Source: Nitrosomonas eutropha
Lineage (GTDB): Bacteria; Pseudomonadota; Gammaproteobacteria; Burkholderiales; Nitrosomonadaceae
NCBI RefSeq assembly: GCF_900116685.1
Contig: NZ_FPBL01000001.1
Span: forward strand, 372,001-436,000
DNA: 64,000 nucleotides
Reading direction: 5' to 3'
The notes below the pieces were generated by a model. The model did not search any database. It saw only the letters and a list, made by a program, of their open reading frames with translations, and was not told where the DNA came from. Made by a program: the position numbers and the translations under genes. Every line of letters begins with the position of its first letter. The first letter of the stretch is position 1. Shown here piece by piece: positions 18,010-26,456 of the stretch.

Positions 18010-19335
18010 TTGAGTCCACAGGATTGGTTAAAGAATAACCTGGATAAACTTGGCAGCTCCTTTGAAGAGATGTTTTTCCGTAACGTCTTGTCACGGATTA
18101 CATTCGATTTTGGTTCTCTGATAGCCCAATTCAAGTTTAAGGATTCTGATGGCAAAACGCGCTATTGCGATTTTGTTTACCAGGAAGGTAGTGCGATCAG
18201 AATTGCCATCGAAGTAGACGGGTATGACAAACGTGGCACCGGAACCGGCATGAGTAAATCCGATTTCGTTGATTGGCAACGACGTCAGGCTGCTCTGACT
18301 TCACAAGGATGGTTTGTATTGCGCTTTGCCAATACAGATGTAAGGGATGCTCCTGAGCGTTGTAAGCAGCATATCGATCTTCTTCTTAGAAGTGAACGCC
18401 AGAAAAGTAATTACCAGACACATATAGAAAATTCTATCCGTGATTTAAAGAACCAACTATCACAGACGCAAGCGCAGGCTCAACGCAGCAAAGCAAGCGA
18501 AGAAGATCACCAACGTTTGATAAAGCAGATCGATACCTTGCAACATCAACTGCAACTTGCACAGCAAGAAAAACCGTTAACAGAAGATGAAGAAACACTT
18601 TTGCAACGACTCAATGAATCGCAAAAGCAATTACAAGAGATCAGCAGGGAAAATAACATTATGAAGACTACGATATGGGCATTAACTACGTTAGTTGCAG
18701 TCACCATATTGGCTCTCGTATTCAAGCCAAATACCAACGAAACAATAAAAACCGTTGCCAGTGTCTCTGATCGACCTGCCCAACCTGAAAAGCAATTAAC
18801 CGAATACATCGCACAACCAGTGTTAACACCCGCGAGCACTGAGATGACTTCTGCTGGCAACGTCCAACAGTCCGAGCCAAAAATAGAAAGTTCGTGGAAA
18901 AAAGATACTTTTGATCAGGGAGGACTGGTTCTTGTTGGTAATATCCAACACCGTCTCCCCGAGAAACGGCCAGGCTCAAGCTGTCAAAACCCGCTTTCAT
19001 GGGAACAAGCAGCAAGTAAGATCGGCAAAAATGCTGCTATCAAAGGTAATATTATTAACATTACTTACCGAAATGATGTCCGGGGCAAACCGACTTGGAT
19101 TGAGGTTGGAGGCAGTCGATCCAAAGAAAAATCGATAACACTGATTATATGGGGTAATAACCGACTAACATTTGAATCGACACTTGCAGAGTTAGAAAAA
19201 TACGATGTGGTGTGTGCAGAAGGATTAGTTAATGATTACAAAGGGAAACCTCAGATTAAATTATCATCACTGGATCAATTGTATATTTATGATAATGAGC
19301 TGGACTATCACTGGGAGAAACATCAGTCTGAATAG
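18010..19335 (+). CDS. Nuclease-like, coiled-coil membrane protein with C-terminal OB-like domain
   Basis: 441 residues from a TTG start with GAGG upstream. Residues ~15-125 look like a DUF559/Vsr-type restriction-endonuclease-fold domain (KTRYCDFVYQEG, AIEVDGYD, GWFVLRFANTDV). A Gln/Glu-rich coiled coil follows, then one transmembrane helix (TTIWALTTLVAVTILALVF). A C-terminal domain (IKGNIINITYRNDVRGKPTW, VCAEGLVNDYKGKPQIKL) resembles OB-fold nucleic-acid binders. Function unknown; the architecture would suit a membrane-attached DNA-acting or defence protein. Confidence 0.6.
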   Translation: MSPQDWLKNNLDKLGSSFEEMFFRNVLSRITFDFGSLIAQFKFKDSDGKTRYCDFVYQEGSAIRIAIEVDGYDKRGTGTGMSKSDFVDWQRRQAALTSQGWFVLRFANTDVRDAPERCKQHIDLLLRSERQKSNYQTHIENSIRDLKNQLSQTQAQAQRSKASEEDHQRLIKQIDTLQHQLQLAQQEKPLTEDEETLLQRLNESQKQLQEISRENNIMKTTIWALTTLVAVTILALVFKPNTNETIKTVASVSDRPAQPEKQLTEYIAQPVLTPASTEMTSAGNVQQSEPKIESSWKKDTFDQGGLVLVGNIQHRLPEKRPGSSCQNPLSWEQAASKIGKNAAIKGNIINITYRNDVRGKPTWIEVGGSRSKEKSITLIIWGNNRLTFESTLAELEKYDVVCAEGLVNDYKGKPQIKLSSLDQLYIYDNELDYHWEKHQSE

Positions 19336-19364
19336 TCATCTGAATAAATATTTCTCGACGTCAG

Positions 19365-19754
19365 TTACGGTGCAATCGAATTATCTTCAATGAACAACCT
19401 GAACCCAAGCTCATCAAGAGAGCCTTCAGCAAGGGACAATACAGCCTGTGTTGAATCTTCCTCACTGGCGGTAAACCTGTAGCCATTGAGTTCGAGGAAT
19501 AGCACACCAATTACAAATCCTGTCCGTTTGTTCCCATCCACAAAAGGATGATTTTGCAGAATCCCACCTGTGTAAGTAGCGGCCAAGAGGAAAATATCAG
19601 GTTGCTGATCGTAGGCAAAAAAATTGAGTGGTCTTGCAAGTGCTGATTTCAGAAGATTCCTATCGCGAATGCCCGATGCACCACCATGCAGAGAAATTAA
19701 GCGCTCATGGATGGCAAGTGCATCCTGCTCAGTTATCCAGACAGGTGCTGTCAC
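19365..19754 (-). CDS. doc: Doc-type Fic toxin
   Basis: 129 residues with the Fic motif HPFVDGNKRTG (His69). Doc proteins phosphorylate EF-Tu and stop translation. The downstream-in-operon position and 4-base overlap with the antitoxin are typical. The N-terminus (WITEQDALAIHERLI) is standard for Doc. Confidence 0.93.
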   Translation of the reverse strand: MTAPVWITEQDALAIHERLISLHGGASGIRDRNLLKSALARPLNFFAYDQQPDIFLLAATYTGGILQNHPFVDGNKRTGFVIGVLFLELNGYRFTASEEDSTQAVLSLAEGSLDELGFRLFIEDNSIAP

Positions 19755-19978
19755 TTCGCCAATGCACGGAGTGTATTACGGTATCGGTTACATATATCTT
19801 CTACCTTTGCCATTTTTTCACCAAATGAAGGATCGTATGGCGTAATAAGGTACCTTCCATCAGATGCCTCGGTTAAGAATAATCGCTGCCCATCCCCGGT
19901 ACGTAAATGATTAACCACTTCTTTTGGCAAAACAACACCAAGAGAATTACCAAATTTTCTGACTTTCAATTCAATCAT
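19751..19978 (-). CDS. AbrB/MazE-type antitoxin paired with Doc
   Basis: 75 residues from MIELKVRKFGNSLGVVLPKE, an AbrB-fold start with GGGGTGAT just upstream; a longer frame to 20077 overlaps the divergent gene and is rejected. Doc is classically paired with Phd, so pairing with an AbrB-type antitoxin is a recognised but less common combination. The C-terminus (MAKVEDICNRYRNTLRAL) is the likely toxin-binding helix. Confidence 0.85.
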   Translation of the reverse strand: MIELKVRKFGNSLGVVLPKEVVNHLRTGDGQRLFLTEASDGRYLITPYDPSFGEKMAKVEDICNRYRNTLRALAK

Positions 19979-20057
19979 ATCACCCCTAAAGTTATAACTG
20001 ATGTAATAACATATAATAACAAAAATTAATTTCAGTTTGAAAAATTCAGGAATCTTG

Positions 20058-20819
20058 ATGAACTTTACAAGCCTCAAAAAAATTTTCTATTGGTGGTTGT
20101 TATCTTTGGTGCTTCTACCTCAGATAGCAGTACCAAGCGAGGTACAAAGTCTGATTACGAGTGAAATAGAGCAGGGCACCATAACGATCATTGGTGAAGA
20201 TCACAAACGGCCAGAATCTATCCAGTTTTTCAAAACCGTGATAGATGAATATCTACAACAGAGAAAATGTCTGGTTGTTGCTCTGGAAATAGCCAGCAGC
20301 CAGCAAATGATTCTGGACCAGGTATCAGAGGGAAAAGCAGATATATCCAACATTACTATTCCACCGATGATAGATCATCCAGCCTATCGGATAATGATTC
20401 ATGATCTGGCCGAAATGAAAAGAGGTGGTAAATGCCTGAAGCTGCTTGCTATAGATGCTGATTTAAAAACAAGCAGTCCACGTGATGAGTGGATGGCAAT
20501 GGTTCTTGAAAACCAGACAGGGAGGACGCCTATATTGGCGCTGTTGGGTGGTCTCCATGCTTTGAAACGTGTTGACTGGAGTCGTGAAGATCCGTCTCCT
20601 TTTGTTGCTGAAATTCTTGTAGAACGAAAACATAAAGTCAAAACCTATCCGCAGGTCTGGAAAAATAAAAACTGTCATGCCGACAAACGCCTAATATCTT
20701 CTGATACAGAGGAAGCAGCAAAACTGATCAATGACAGTTTAATCTCACTGCTAAATGCCTATGATTATGAGACTGTGAAGGACGTAGTTGATGGTGTAAT
20801 TTTGTGGGAATGTAAGTGA
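20058..20819 (+). CDS. Exported ChaN/TraB-like protein of unknown function
   Basis: 253 residues from MNFTSLKKIFYWWLLSLVLL, a Sec signal with cleavage near VPSEV. The core (ITIIGEDHKRPES, VVALEIASSQQ, ALLGGLHALKRVDW) resembles the EreA/ChaN/TraB-type fold with paired His and Glu near the strand ends. Such proteins include haem-binding lipoproteins and metal-dependent hydrolases. No partner gene; divergent from the AbrB-Doc pair. The annotation rests on the motif pattern only. Confidence 0.55.
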   Translation: MNFTSLKKIFYWWLLSLVLLPQIAVPSEVQSLITSEIEQGTITIIGEDHKRPESIQFFKTVIDEYLQQRKCLVVALEIASSQQMILDQVSEGKADISNITIPPMIDHPAYRIMIHDLAEMKRGGKCLKLLAIDADLKTSSPRDEWMAMVLENQTGRTPILALLGGLHALKRVDWSREDPSPFVAEILVERKHKVKTYPQVWKNKNCHADKRLISSDTEEAAKLINDSLISLLNAYDYETVKDVVDGVILWECK

Positions 20820-20824
20820 GGTTA

Positions 20825-21843
20825 AGATGTTTAGTCCCACGGTGTGCTGGTGTAACATATAACCAGCTACGGAGGGATGACTTATGGGACAGATATACAC
20901 GGAAGCGCCCACACGACAGCGGCGGTGCGTCGAGCGATACAAAATAGTCAAGAGAGTCTGAATGTTCTGGCCAAGCGGCATGGGATTAATCCAAAAACGG
21001 TAGCGAAGTGGCGGAAGCGGGAATTCACCCACGATGCACCGATGGGCCCCAAAGAGTCGCACTCGACTGTTTTAAGTCTGGAAGAAGAAGCCTCTGTTGT
21101 GGCGTTTCGCAAACATACGCTTCTACCGCTGGATGATTGTCTATATGCCTTGCAACCAAGCATTCCGCATTTAACCCGCTCAAGCCTGCATCGCTGCTTT
21201 CAACGGCATGGCATCAGTCGGTTGCCGGAGGTTGATGGTGACAAGCCAAAGAAAAAGTTTAATGCCTATCCAATTGGCTACTTCCATATTGATATTGCCG
21301 AAGTTCGTACGAAGGAAGGTAAACTCTATCTTTTTGTAGCCATTGACCGGACATCAAAGTTCGTTTTTGTTCAACTCCAGAACAAAGCCAACCGCAACAC
21401 GGCAACCGCCTTCTTGAAGGCCGTGATCGAGACTGTTCCCTACAAGATCCATACAATCCTGACTGATAACGGTATCCAGTTTACGTTCCCGGCGCGTTAT
21501 CGGAATGGGCCAACGGCTCAGTATGTAACGCATATGTTCGATAGGTGTTGTCAGATCAACGGCATCGAGCACCGTCTCACCAAACCCAACCATCCCTGGA
21601 CCAATGGTCAGGTTGAACGCATGAATCGAACCATCAAGGATGCGACTGTAAAACGGTATTATTACGACTCACACGATCAGTTGAAGGCCCATCTCCATCG
21701 CTTTGTGATGGCTTATAACTTCGCCAAAAGACTAAAAGCTCTCAAAGGCCTAACACCCTATGAATACATCTGCAAAATCTGGAAAAATGAGCCAGATCGT
21801 TTTATCTTTGACCCATTCCAGCACACCGTGGGACTAAACATCT
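20825..21843 (+). mobile_element. IS481-family insertion sequence
   Basis: Perfect ~25-bp terminal inverted repeats (AGATGTTTAGTCCCACGGTG and on) at 20825 and, inverted, ending at 21843. It encodes one DDE transposase. No target duplication is evident. Confidence 0.85.
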
Positions 21844-21845
21844 AA
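20877..21845 (+). CDS. IS481-family transposase, 5' frameshift likely
   Basis: 322 residues. Helix-turn-helix LAKRHGINPKTVAKWRKR, then the rve integrase core with DIAEVRTKEGKLYLFVAID, ILTDNGIQFTF and NGQVERMNRTIKDATVKRYYY. The family's usual start (MGQIYT) lies at 20884 in another frame behind GGAGGG, and a one-base loss near 20897 shifts it. The frame can only open at ATG 20877, which abuts the Shine-Dalgarno, so expression may be poor. The stop codon straddles the right inverted-repeat edge. Confidence 0.75.
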   Translation: MTYGTDIHGSAHTTAAVRRAIQNSQESLNVLAKRHGINPKTVAKWRKREFTHDAPMGPKESHSTVLSLEEEASVVAFRKHTLLPLDDCLYALQPSIPHLTRSSLHRCFQRHGISRLPEVDGDKPKKKFNAYPIGYFHIDIAEVRTKEGKLYLFVAIDRTSKFVFVQLQNKANRNTATAFLKAVIETVPYKIHTILTDNGIQFTFPARYRNGPTAQYVTHMFDRCCQINGIEHRLTKPNHPWTNGQVERMNRTIKDATVKRYYYDSHDQLKAHLHRFVMAYNFAKRLKALKGLTPYEYICKIWKNEPDRFIFDPFQHTVGLNI

Positions 21846-22428
21846 GCAATTTATATATTGAGTAGCACGCAAGAGCCTTGTGTGTCAACGCTGTACGTTG
21901 CCCACATGGCGCGCTGGGAGCAGAGCGACCGCAGAAAGGAAGGCAATCAAAGTAAGAATTCGACGATCTTTCCTGGCTGAATTGCTTATTGAATGCAAGC
22001 TCATTTGCAGATAATGTGAGCATATGAGTGCCCCGTCATTTGCAATTACTGTGAGCCAAAAACGGTATCGAAGCGAACACAATCATTTTGAAACGCGAGC
22101 CGCTACACCTACGTCATGGGCATGATTCGCCAATCTTTTGATCGTCAAATGGGCAACCCGCAGGATGTCTGATTCGAGAGAATTCTGAGTTCGAGGATAT
22201 GGATACACGCGGGTATATCCATTTTGCTTGCGCTGATTGTCGCATAAATTAGGGAATTTACGACGCCGTATGCACAACAGGCTTTATGCCTCATTGATTG
22301 GTGCAGTCGTCTTCTGAAAATGACAAAGGAGATGGATCGTGAATATCTGCTTGTAATCAAGTGCAAAAAATCATTTTTTGAAAACACCATCAGGATTGAC
22401 GATCTTTTGTCCGTCGCATTTATTCCTG
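21846..22428. other. Mosaic of transposon ends, no intact gene
   Basis: Holds the CTCATTTGCAGATAATGTGA / TCATTTGCAATTACTGTGAG block at 21985-22060 (shared with 5590-5743). Sequence near 22083 encodes VAARVSK on the minus strand and recurs at 24548. A Tn402/Tn5053-type terminus, TGTCATTTTCAGAAGACGAC on the minus strand, lies at 22301-22325. Minus-strand frames at 22083-22390 look like decayed transposon coding DNA. Confidence 0.55.
22301..22325 (-). repeat. Tn402/Tn5053-type terminal inverted repeat, orphan
   Basis: The minus strand reads TGTCATTTTCAGAAGACGAC followed by TGCACC, the classical end of tni-type transposons. The element would lie to the left, but no tniA is present. A sub-terminal TGCACAACAG motif is shared with the end at 24830-24995. 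Confidence 0.7.
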
Positions 22429-22576
22429 GTTTGCACCGATAAATGCAGGTCAGCTAGATTGAATGCAGGTTCATTTGCAGTTATCTCTGGTTTGCGGGGG
22501 TGGATAGATGCAGTTATTACTGGCTCAAAATCGCATTGAATGCAGGTTGATCCAGTTATAAATGCAGGTTATTACA
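22429..22576 (-). repeat. Composite terminal-type repeat, copy 3
   Basis: Same orientation as copy 2 and nearly identical to it through the GGTTTGCGGGGGTGGATAGA stretch, ending ...GGTTATTACA at 22576. It lies 100 bases from a Tn402-type end, so two transposon families are nested here. Confidence 0.75.
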
Positions 22577-22673
22577 GCTAAGAATTTCAGAGTATTGTAC
22601 AAATCATTAAGTTAGTGAAATTATTTCTATACTGTTGCAGCTATTTGTATAAATGACAGCCAGACTGCTTTGC

Positions 22674-22790
22674 CCATTGGCATATCACCTAGGCCGGAAT
22701 GATTGAACGATAGGAGCGGTATGAATCGAGAGATTCACGTACCGTTGCGGGAGAGCCTGAAGGTGAGATTCCCTTGGGCTACTTGATCAT
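22674..22790 (+). ncRNA. Group II intron 3' end (domains V-VI)
   Basis: 22714-22746 folds as canonical domain V: GAGCGGTAT, GAATC stem, GAGA tetraloop, GATTC, ACG bulge, TACCGTT. It includes the AGC catalytic triad at the base. A following AGCC...GGGCT hairpin fits domain VI. No reverse transcriptase gene and no other domain is seen, so it is a truncated intron. An inverted, more decayed copy is at 14618-14745. Confidence 0.7.
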
Positions 22791-23007
22791 ATATATTGGA
22801 GAATAATATCTGAGCAGGAAATTACTGGGTCATTACAGTATGAATAAATAACAGGACTTTTGATCGATTCCTGTCTCCTATATTGTAATGAGATGGAATC
22901 GATCTTATAGAAGGTTACTTTAGTAGTACATTCCAAGAATCTTGGAAGAGTGTAATCAGATAAAAAACTTACTCTGGTTTTTTGTTACAAAAAAGTAACC
23001 GCCATAA
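22791..23007. other. Intergenic, nothing recognised
   Basis: AT-rich, no open frame of note. Confidence 0.4.
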
Positions 23008-23241
23008 TTACCAGATACCGTCATCACCTTCATCAAGGCATGATCCATTAGCATCTAGCCCGTATGGACACTCTATTATTTCACCAGCAACAATTTTTTC
23101 ATAATTTTCCTTTTCTCTTTCTGTAACCTGTACCCCAGGACGATTACACGCAGCTATCAACATAACTGATAGAGTAATAGTAACTACATAAATAATACGC
23201 TTGATCAAACTTCCTTTAAATTTCAGAATAGCCCCAATCAT
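23008..23241 (-). CDS. Small lipoprotein, unknown
   Basis: 77 residues with an N-terminal basic stretch, a hydrophobic helix and a lipobox (LIAAC) near residue 32, then a short acidic mature part. AGGAG lies seven bases before the ATG, supporting a real gene. It stands alone among transposon debris. Entry-exclusion or bacteriocin-lysis-type lipoproteins look like this, but nothing specific supports either. Confidence 0.55.
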   Translation of the reverse strand: MIGAILKFKGSLIKRIIYVVTITLSVMLIAACNRPGVQVTEREKENYEKIVAGEIIECPYGLDANGSCLDEGDDGIW

Positions 23242-23627
23242 ATTTATCTCCTACATATAATAAAATACCCATCATAAATGGCGTGGTAATGAAGGAAGTC
23301 TTGATAAGTAATCATTTGGATCTTCATAATTTTAGAAAATCCACCCTGAATCAGCAGTCTTTTCCTTACCAATTATCAGATTTTCTAGTGATATCTTGTG
23401 CGCTCATGTGATGGTCAACACCTGTCTAATCTGATGCAGGTTTGCTGGTGCAAGCAAGGTAAATACCAGATCGAAGATCTCAACAGCGTGACTTCGCGCT
23501 TCCTTTTTAATACCCCCCTTGTTTTCTTCATGATGATTTCCACAAGAGAGTGGGATTGTCCATTGCTTCTTATATAGAACAAAGACTATTTTTTGGATAA
23601 CATTGCTTCATTAATGGAGCATTAGAT
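23242..23627. other. Intergenic upstream of LysR gene
   Basis: 386 bases. The LysR promoter and the promoter of the divergent lipoprotein should lie here. No dyad stands out. Confidence 0.4.
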
Positions 23628-24503
23628 ATGAAATTTTTGAATGACATGGCTCTGTTCGTAGAGGTTGTCAAGGCCAAGAGCTTTCGCGGTGCTGCCGATG
23701 CTATCGGAATGCCAAACTCAACGCTATCGCGACGGATTAGTGCGCTGGAAAAGACGCTTGGATTGCGCCTTTTACATCGCACAACGCGTAAGATAACGTT
23801 AACCGAGGCTGGTCAGATTTATTACGAGCGTTGTAAGCGTATCGTCGATGAAGCCAAACTCGCACAAGAGCAACTCAGCGAAATGCTCACACAGCCCAGT
23901 GGCGTGCTACGTGCTTCACTGCCCGTGGATTTTACCGTGACCTACATGGCACCCTTGATCGCCGAATTTGCAAAACTTTATCCGGGCATCGTCTTTGATT
24001 TCGATCTCACGTCACGGTGGGTCGATCTGGTGAATGAACCTTTCGATGTGGCAATCCGTATAGGAAAACCAGAAAATTCCCAATTGATCGCACGTCCATT
24101 GGCCGTGCTCCCTACATACCTTTATGCTTCACCTCGTTATCTTGATCGCTCGGGAGAGCCTGCCGAACCCGCTGATCTGGCAAACCATGAATGTCTGGGC
24201 ATCATGAAGGCTGACACATGGACACTGCACGATGGGATAAACACTACCAAAATCTCTATTGGCAGCAGATTTACGCTTAACAGTGTCGGAATGATTTGTC
24301 GCTTAGCAACACTTGATATGGGCATAATCATGATGATGGAGAAAATTGTTGCTGATGATATTGCCAGTGGGCGATTGCGTCGCGTACTACCTCAATGGCG
24401 CGGGGCTCCGGTATCTGCCTGTGCTATTACGGCAACCCGATTACTGCCTGCAAAAACACAGCACTTCATTAAGTTCTTAAAGGAGCATCTGGGCAAGGTT
24501 TAG
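23628..24503 (+). CDS. LysR-family transcriptional regulator
   Basis: 291 residues. The N-terminal winged HTH (MALFVEVVKAKSFRGAADAIGMPNSTLSRRISALEKTLGLRLLHRTTRKITLTEAG) is classical, followed by a periplasmic-binding-like effector domain ending FIKFLKEHLGK. It resembles the CrgA/DsdC-like group that regulates redox or aromatic genes. The target is unknown; the nearest genes are mobile-element debris. GGAG precedes the start. Confidence 0.92.
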   Translation: MKFLNDMALFVEVVKAKSFRGAADAIGMPNSTLSRRISALEKTLGLRLLHRTTRKITLTEAGQIYYERCKRIVDEAKLAQEQLSEMLTQPSGVLRASLPVDFTVTYMAPLIAEFAKLYPGIVFDFDLTSRWVDLVNEPFDVAIRIGKPENSQLIARPLAVLPTYLYASPRYLDRSGEPAEPADLANHECLGIMKADTWTLHDGINTTKISIGSRFTLNSVGMICRLATLDMGIIMMMEKIVADDIASGRLRRVLPQWRGAPVSACAITATRLLPAKTQHFIKFLKEHLGKV

Positions 24504-24734
24504 CAGAATGCATAAAATTTATGCCGCATTTAGCCACCACCTAACTGTAGCAGCTCGCGTTTCAAAATGACTGTGCTCGCATTCCATTGCGTGGTGCTTT
24601 TCAATCCATTCGTGGCCCTTATCAGCACGACCCCCGGATACAAGAAGTGTTCTGTTTGTGAAAAGGGTAAGGGTATCGTTGCGAGACGGATCTTCTAAAA
24701 TCCACTCGAGATTAACAATCTAACATGGATGTTC
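24504..24734. other. Transposon-derived intergenic DNA
   Basis: 24548-24600 repeats, in the opposite orientation, sequence found at 22083 (GCTCGCGTTTCAAAATGA) and 5636-5660 (GCTCGCATTCCATTGCG). No gene. Confidence 0.5.
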
Positions 24735-24809
24735 TGTCAGTCGCAGTTATTTATGGCTCAAAATCGCGCTGAATGCAGGCCGGATCATTTATAAATGCAG
24801 GTTGTTACA
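24735..24809 (-). repeat. Composite terminal-type repeat, copy 4, diverged
   Basis: Shorter and more diverged than copies 2 and 3 (GGCTCAAAATCGCGCTGAAT, TATAAATGCAGGTTGTTACA), same orientation, outer end at 24809. Confidence 0.65.
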
Positions 24810-24829
24810 AATAAATACCGCTATGCAGC

Positions 24830-24995
24830 CCATCACGCCTAATACTGCCATGTCCATACTCTCACCTTGGTGCACACGAGTATCAAGCATAGTCAAGATT
24901 GGTGCAGCTGGCTTCTGATATCGGGCTATCAAGAGTCGTCTGCACAACAGCCGTTACGCCCAATCAACTGGTGCAATCGTCTTCTGAAAATGACA
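24830..24995 (-). repeat. Tn402/Tn5053-type end with sub-terminal repeats, orphan
   Basis: The minus strand starts TGTCATTTTCAGAAGACGAT at 24995 and continues through GCACCAGTTGATTGGGCGTA, then GCAGCACCAATCTTGAC-like sub-repeats, to a GGTGAGAGTATGGACATG start-like sequence. This is the tniA-side end of a tni transposon with tniA gone; composite repeat copy 4 replaces it. Confidence 0.75.
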
Positions 24996-25075
24996 GCCTA
25001 TCAGTAAAAAATTTTTTGTGTTATGAGATGATGTATGTCACACTATAGACTATACCGAAAGCAAAGGATACCGGC

Positions 25076-25360
25076 TTGATCAGGAATTTTAAGCACAAGG
25101 GACTAGAGATTTTTTTTAAGACCGGCTCGACCCGAGGCATACAGGCCGAACACGCAGCGAAGCTGGGCCGCATCCTGCGGGCGCTGGACGTGGCACAGGC
25201 ACCGGCTGAACTGGATTTTCCTGGCTTTCGACTACACCCGCTCAAGGGCGATTTAGCCGGGTACTGGTCAATTACCGTTAACAAAAATTGGCGGGTTATT
25301 TTTGTTTTCGTGGGCGTCGATACCGATCTGGTTGGTTATCTGGATTACCACGACAAATAG
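25076..25360 (+). CDS. higB: HigB/GraT-type RelE-fold toxin
   Basis: 94 residues from a TTG start (AAGGAT upstream). FKHKGLEIFFKTGSTRGIQ and the SITVNKNWRVIFVF core are HigB signatures; members cleave mRNA on ribosomes. The toxin gene precedes the antitoxin gene, as usual for higBA. It sits just past the orphan Tn402-type end, at the left edge of the plasmid backbone. Confidence 0.93.
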   Translation: MIRNFKHKGLEIFFKTGSTRGIQAEHAAKLGRILRALDVAQAPAELDFPGFRLHPLKGDLAGYWSITVNKNWRVIFVFVGVDTDLVGYLDYHDK

Positions 25361-25370
25361 GAGCGAAGCT

Positions 25371-25685
25371 ATGGACATGATGAACCATCCCCACCCTGGC
25401 ATGATCTTGCGCGAGGACGTGTTAAAGGCGCTGGACATGACCGTGGGCGAAGCAGCTAAACGCTTAGGCATGTCGCGTGAGTCGATTTCCCGCGTGGTCA
25501 ACGGGCGCGGCGGTATCAGTTACGACCTTGCTATAAGGCTGGAAGCGGCGGGTGTCAGTACGGCCCGCTTCTGGACGGCATTACAGTGCGAGTACGACCT
25601 TGAAAAGGCACGGAAGGCAGCTCAAGGCGCAGAACTATTAAAAATAGTGCCACTGGTTCCTAAGCACGAACTAACGCAGGGATAG
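25371..25685 (+). CDS. higA: HigA-type antitoxin, XRE HTH
   Basis: 104 residues from MDMMNHPHPGMILREDVLKA, start chosen at 25371 with AGGAGCG upstream; a longer frame overlaps higB. The HTH is VGEAAKRLGMSRESISRVVNGRGGIS. It neutralises HigB and represses the operon, ten bases after higB. Confidence 0.93.
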   Translation: MDMMNHPHPGMILREDVLKALDMTVGEAAKRLGMSRESISRVVNGRGGISYDLAIRLEAAGVSTARFWTALQCEYDLEKARKAAQGAELLKIVPLVPKHELTQG

Positions 25686-25939
25686 AAGATGGGCCTGAAT
25701 ACTTGCGATATTCAGGCCCTTGTCGCGGACTTGTGAAGGAAAACACGAAAAATCACGTGACAATCATGCCATCAACTCTAAGAGAATCTAAGCATGATTG
25801 AATATTATGGCACATTCGCGCACTCACTAGCTCGACTATTGAGATCAAAACAATTAAAGAGGTATTGTAATAATATCCCATTATTACACTCGGGTGTCCT
25901 AAATTTAATTATGGCTTGTTTTGTAGGCGCAGGTAAGGC

Positions 25940-26263
25940 ATGATTATGAGCATAGATTCAATGAGTATTGTTGGCCCTACGGGTTTCAAAGAATTATTAG
26001 CGGCCAACAGCGTTCAAGATACGGTTATTCAGGCAGGTGACAAAGGCTTGATTATTGCCCTGAAAGTGGGCGGAAAGGATTTTGTTTTAGGGCGGCGGCG
26101 CGGTGGCCCGCGCTACTTTTATTCGGTTGATGGTGCGGCATCAGTGCTGATTCAGCACGGTATCACTGGCTTCTATGTGGACACAATAGGCTGGCTGCCG
26201 CGCACACTCACCAAGAACCAAAAAAGGGAGTCTTTACCGGATGGCACCAGTGGAGACATTTAG
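25940..26263 (+). CDS. Conserved hypothetical plasmid protein
   Basis: 107 residues, no transmembrane segment. Motif VQDTVIQAGDKGLIIALKVGGKDFVLGRRRGGPRYF is regular and protein-like. Function unknown; it lies ahead of the replication gene and is followed by a hairpin. Confidence 0.6.
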   Translation: MIMSIDSMSIVGPTGFKELLAANSVQDTVIQAGDKGLIIALKVGGKDFVLGRRRGGPRYFYSVDGAASVLIQHGITGFYVDTIGWLPRTLTKNQKRESLPDGTSGDI

Positions 26264-26267
26264 AAAA

Positions 26268-26298
26268 GCAAAAGCCCCCGTTGGCGCGGAGGCTTTGC
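26268..26298 (+). terminator. Hairpin after the 25940 gene
   Basis: GCAAAAGCC and GGCTTTGC flank a CCG/CGG inner stem with one mismatch. Only a short T-run follows. Confidence 0.45.
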
Positions 26299-26349
26299 AA
26301 AATGCAGGAACACATACTTGAATTGTCGTCAAACAATTTAAGTGTGACC

Positions 26350-26401
26350 GCCGTAGAATCGACAGAATCAACGACGTAATTAGCTAATACTATTCTACGG
26401 C
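26350..26401. promoter_or_regulatory. Long dyad upstream of replication gene
   Basis: GCCGTAGAAT (26350-26359) and ATTCTACGGC (26392-26401) are perfect 10-bp arms 32 bases apart, 56 bases before the rep start. It could be a regulator site or fold in the leader RNA. Confidence 0.4.
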
Positions 26402-26456
26402 CTTGTTCCTTCTTTGGCAAGTCCATTGCGTTTTTGCGCATGGCGGAAGGAGCTAC

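Noticed and set aside
22083..22390. Overlapping short minus-strand frames
   Set aside because: They lie in transposon-end sequence shared with other copies, lack start signals and differ between copies; treated as decayed mobile DNA.
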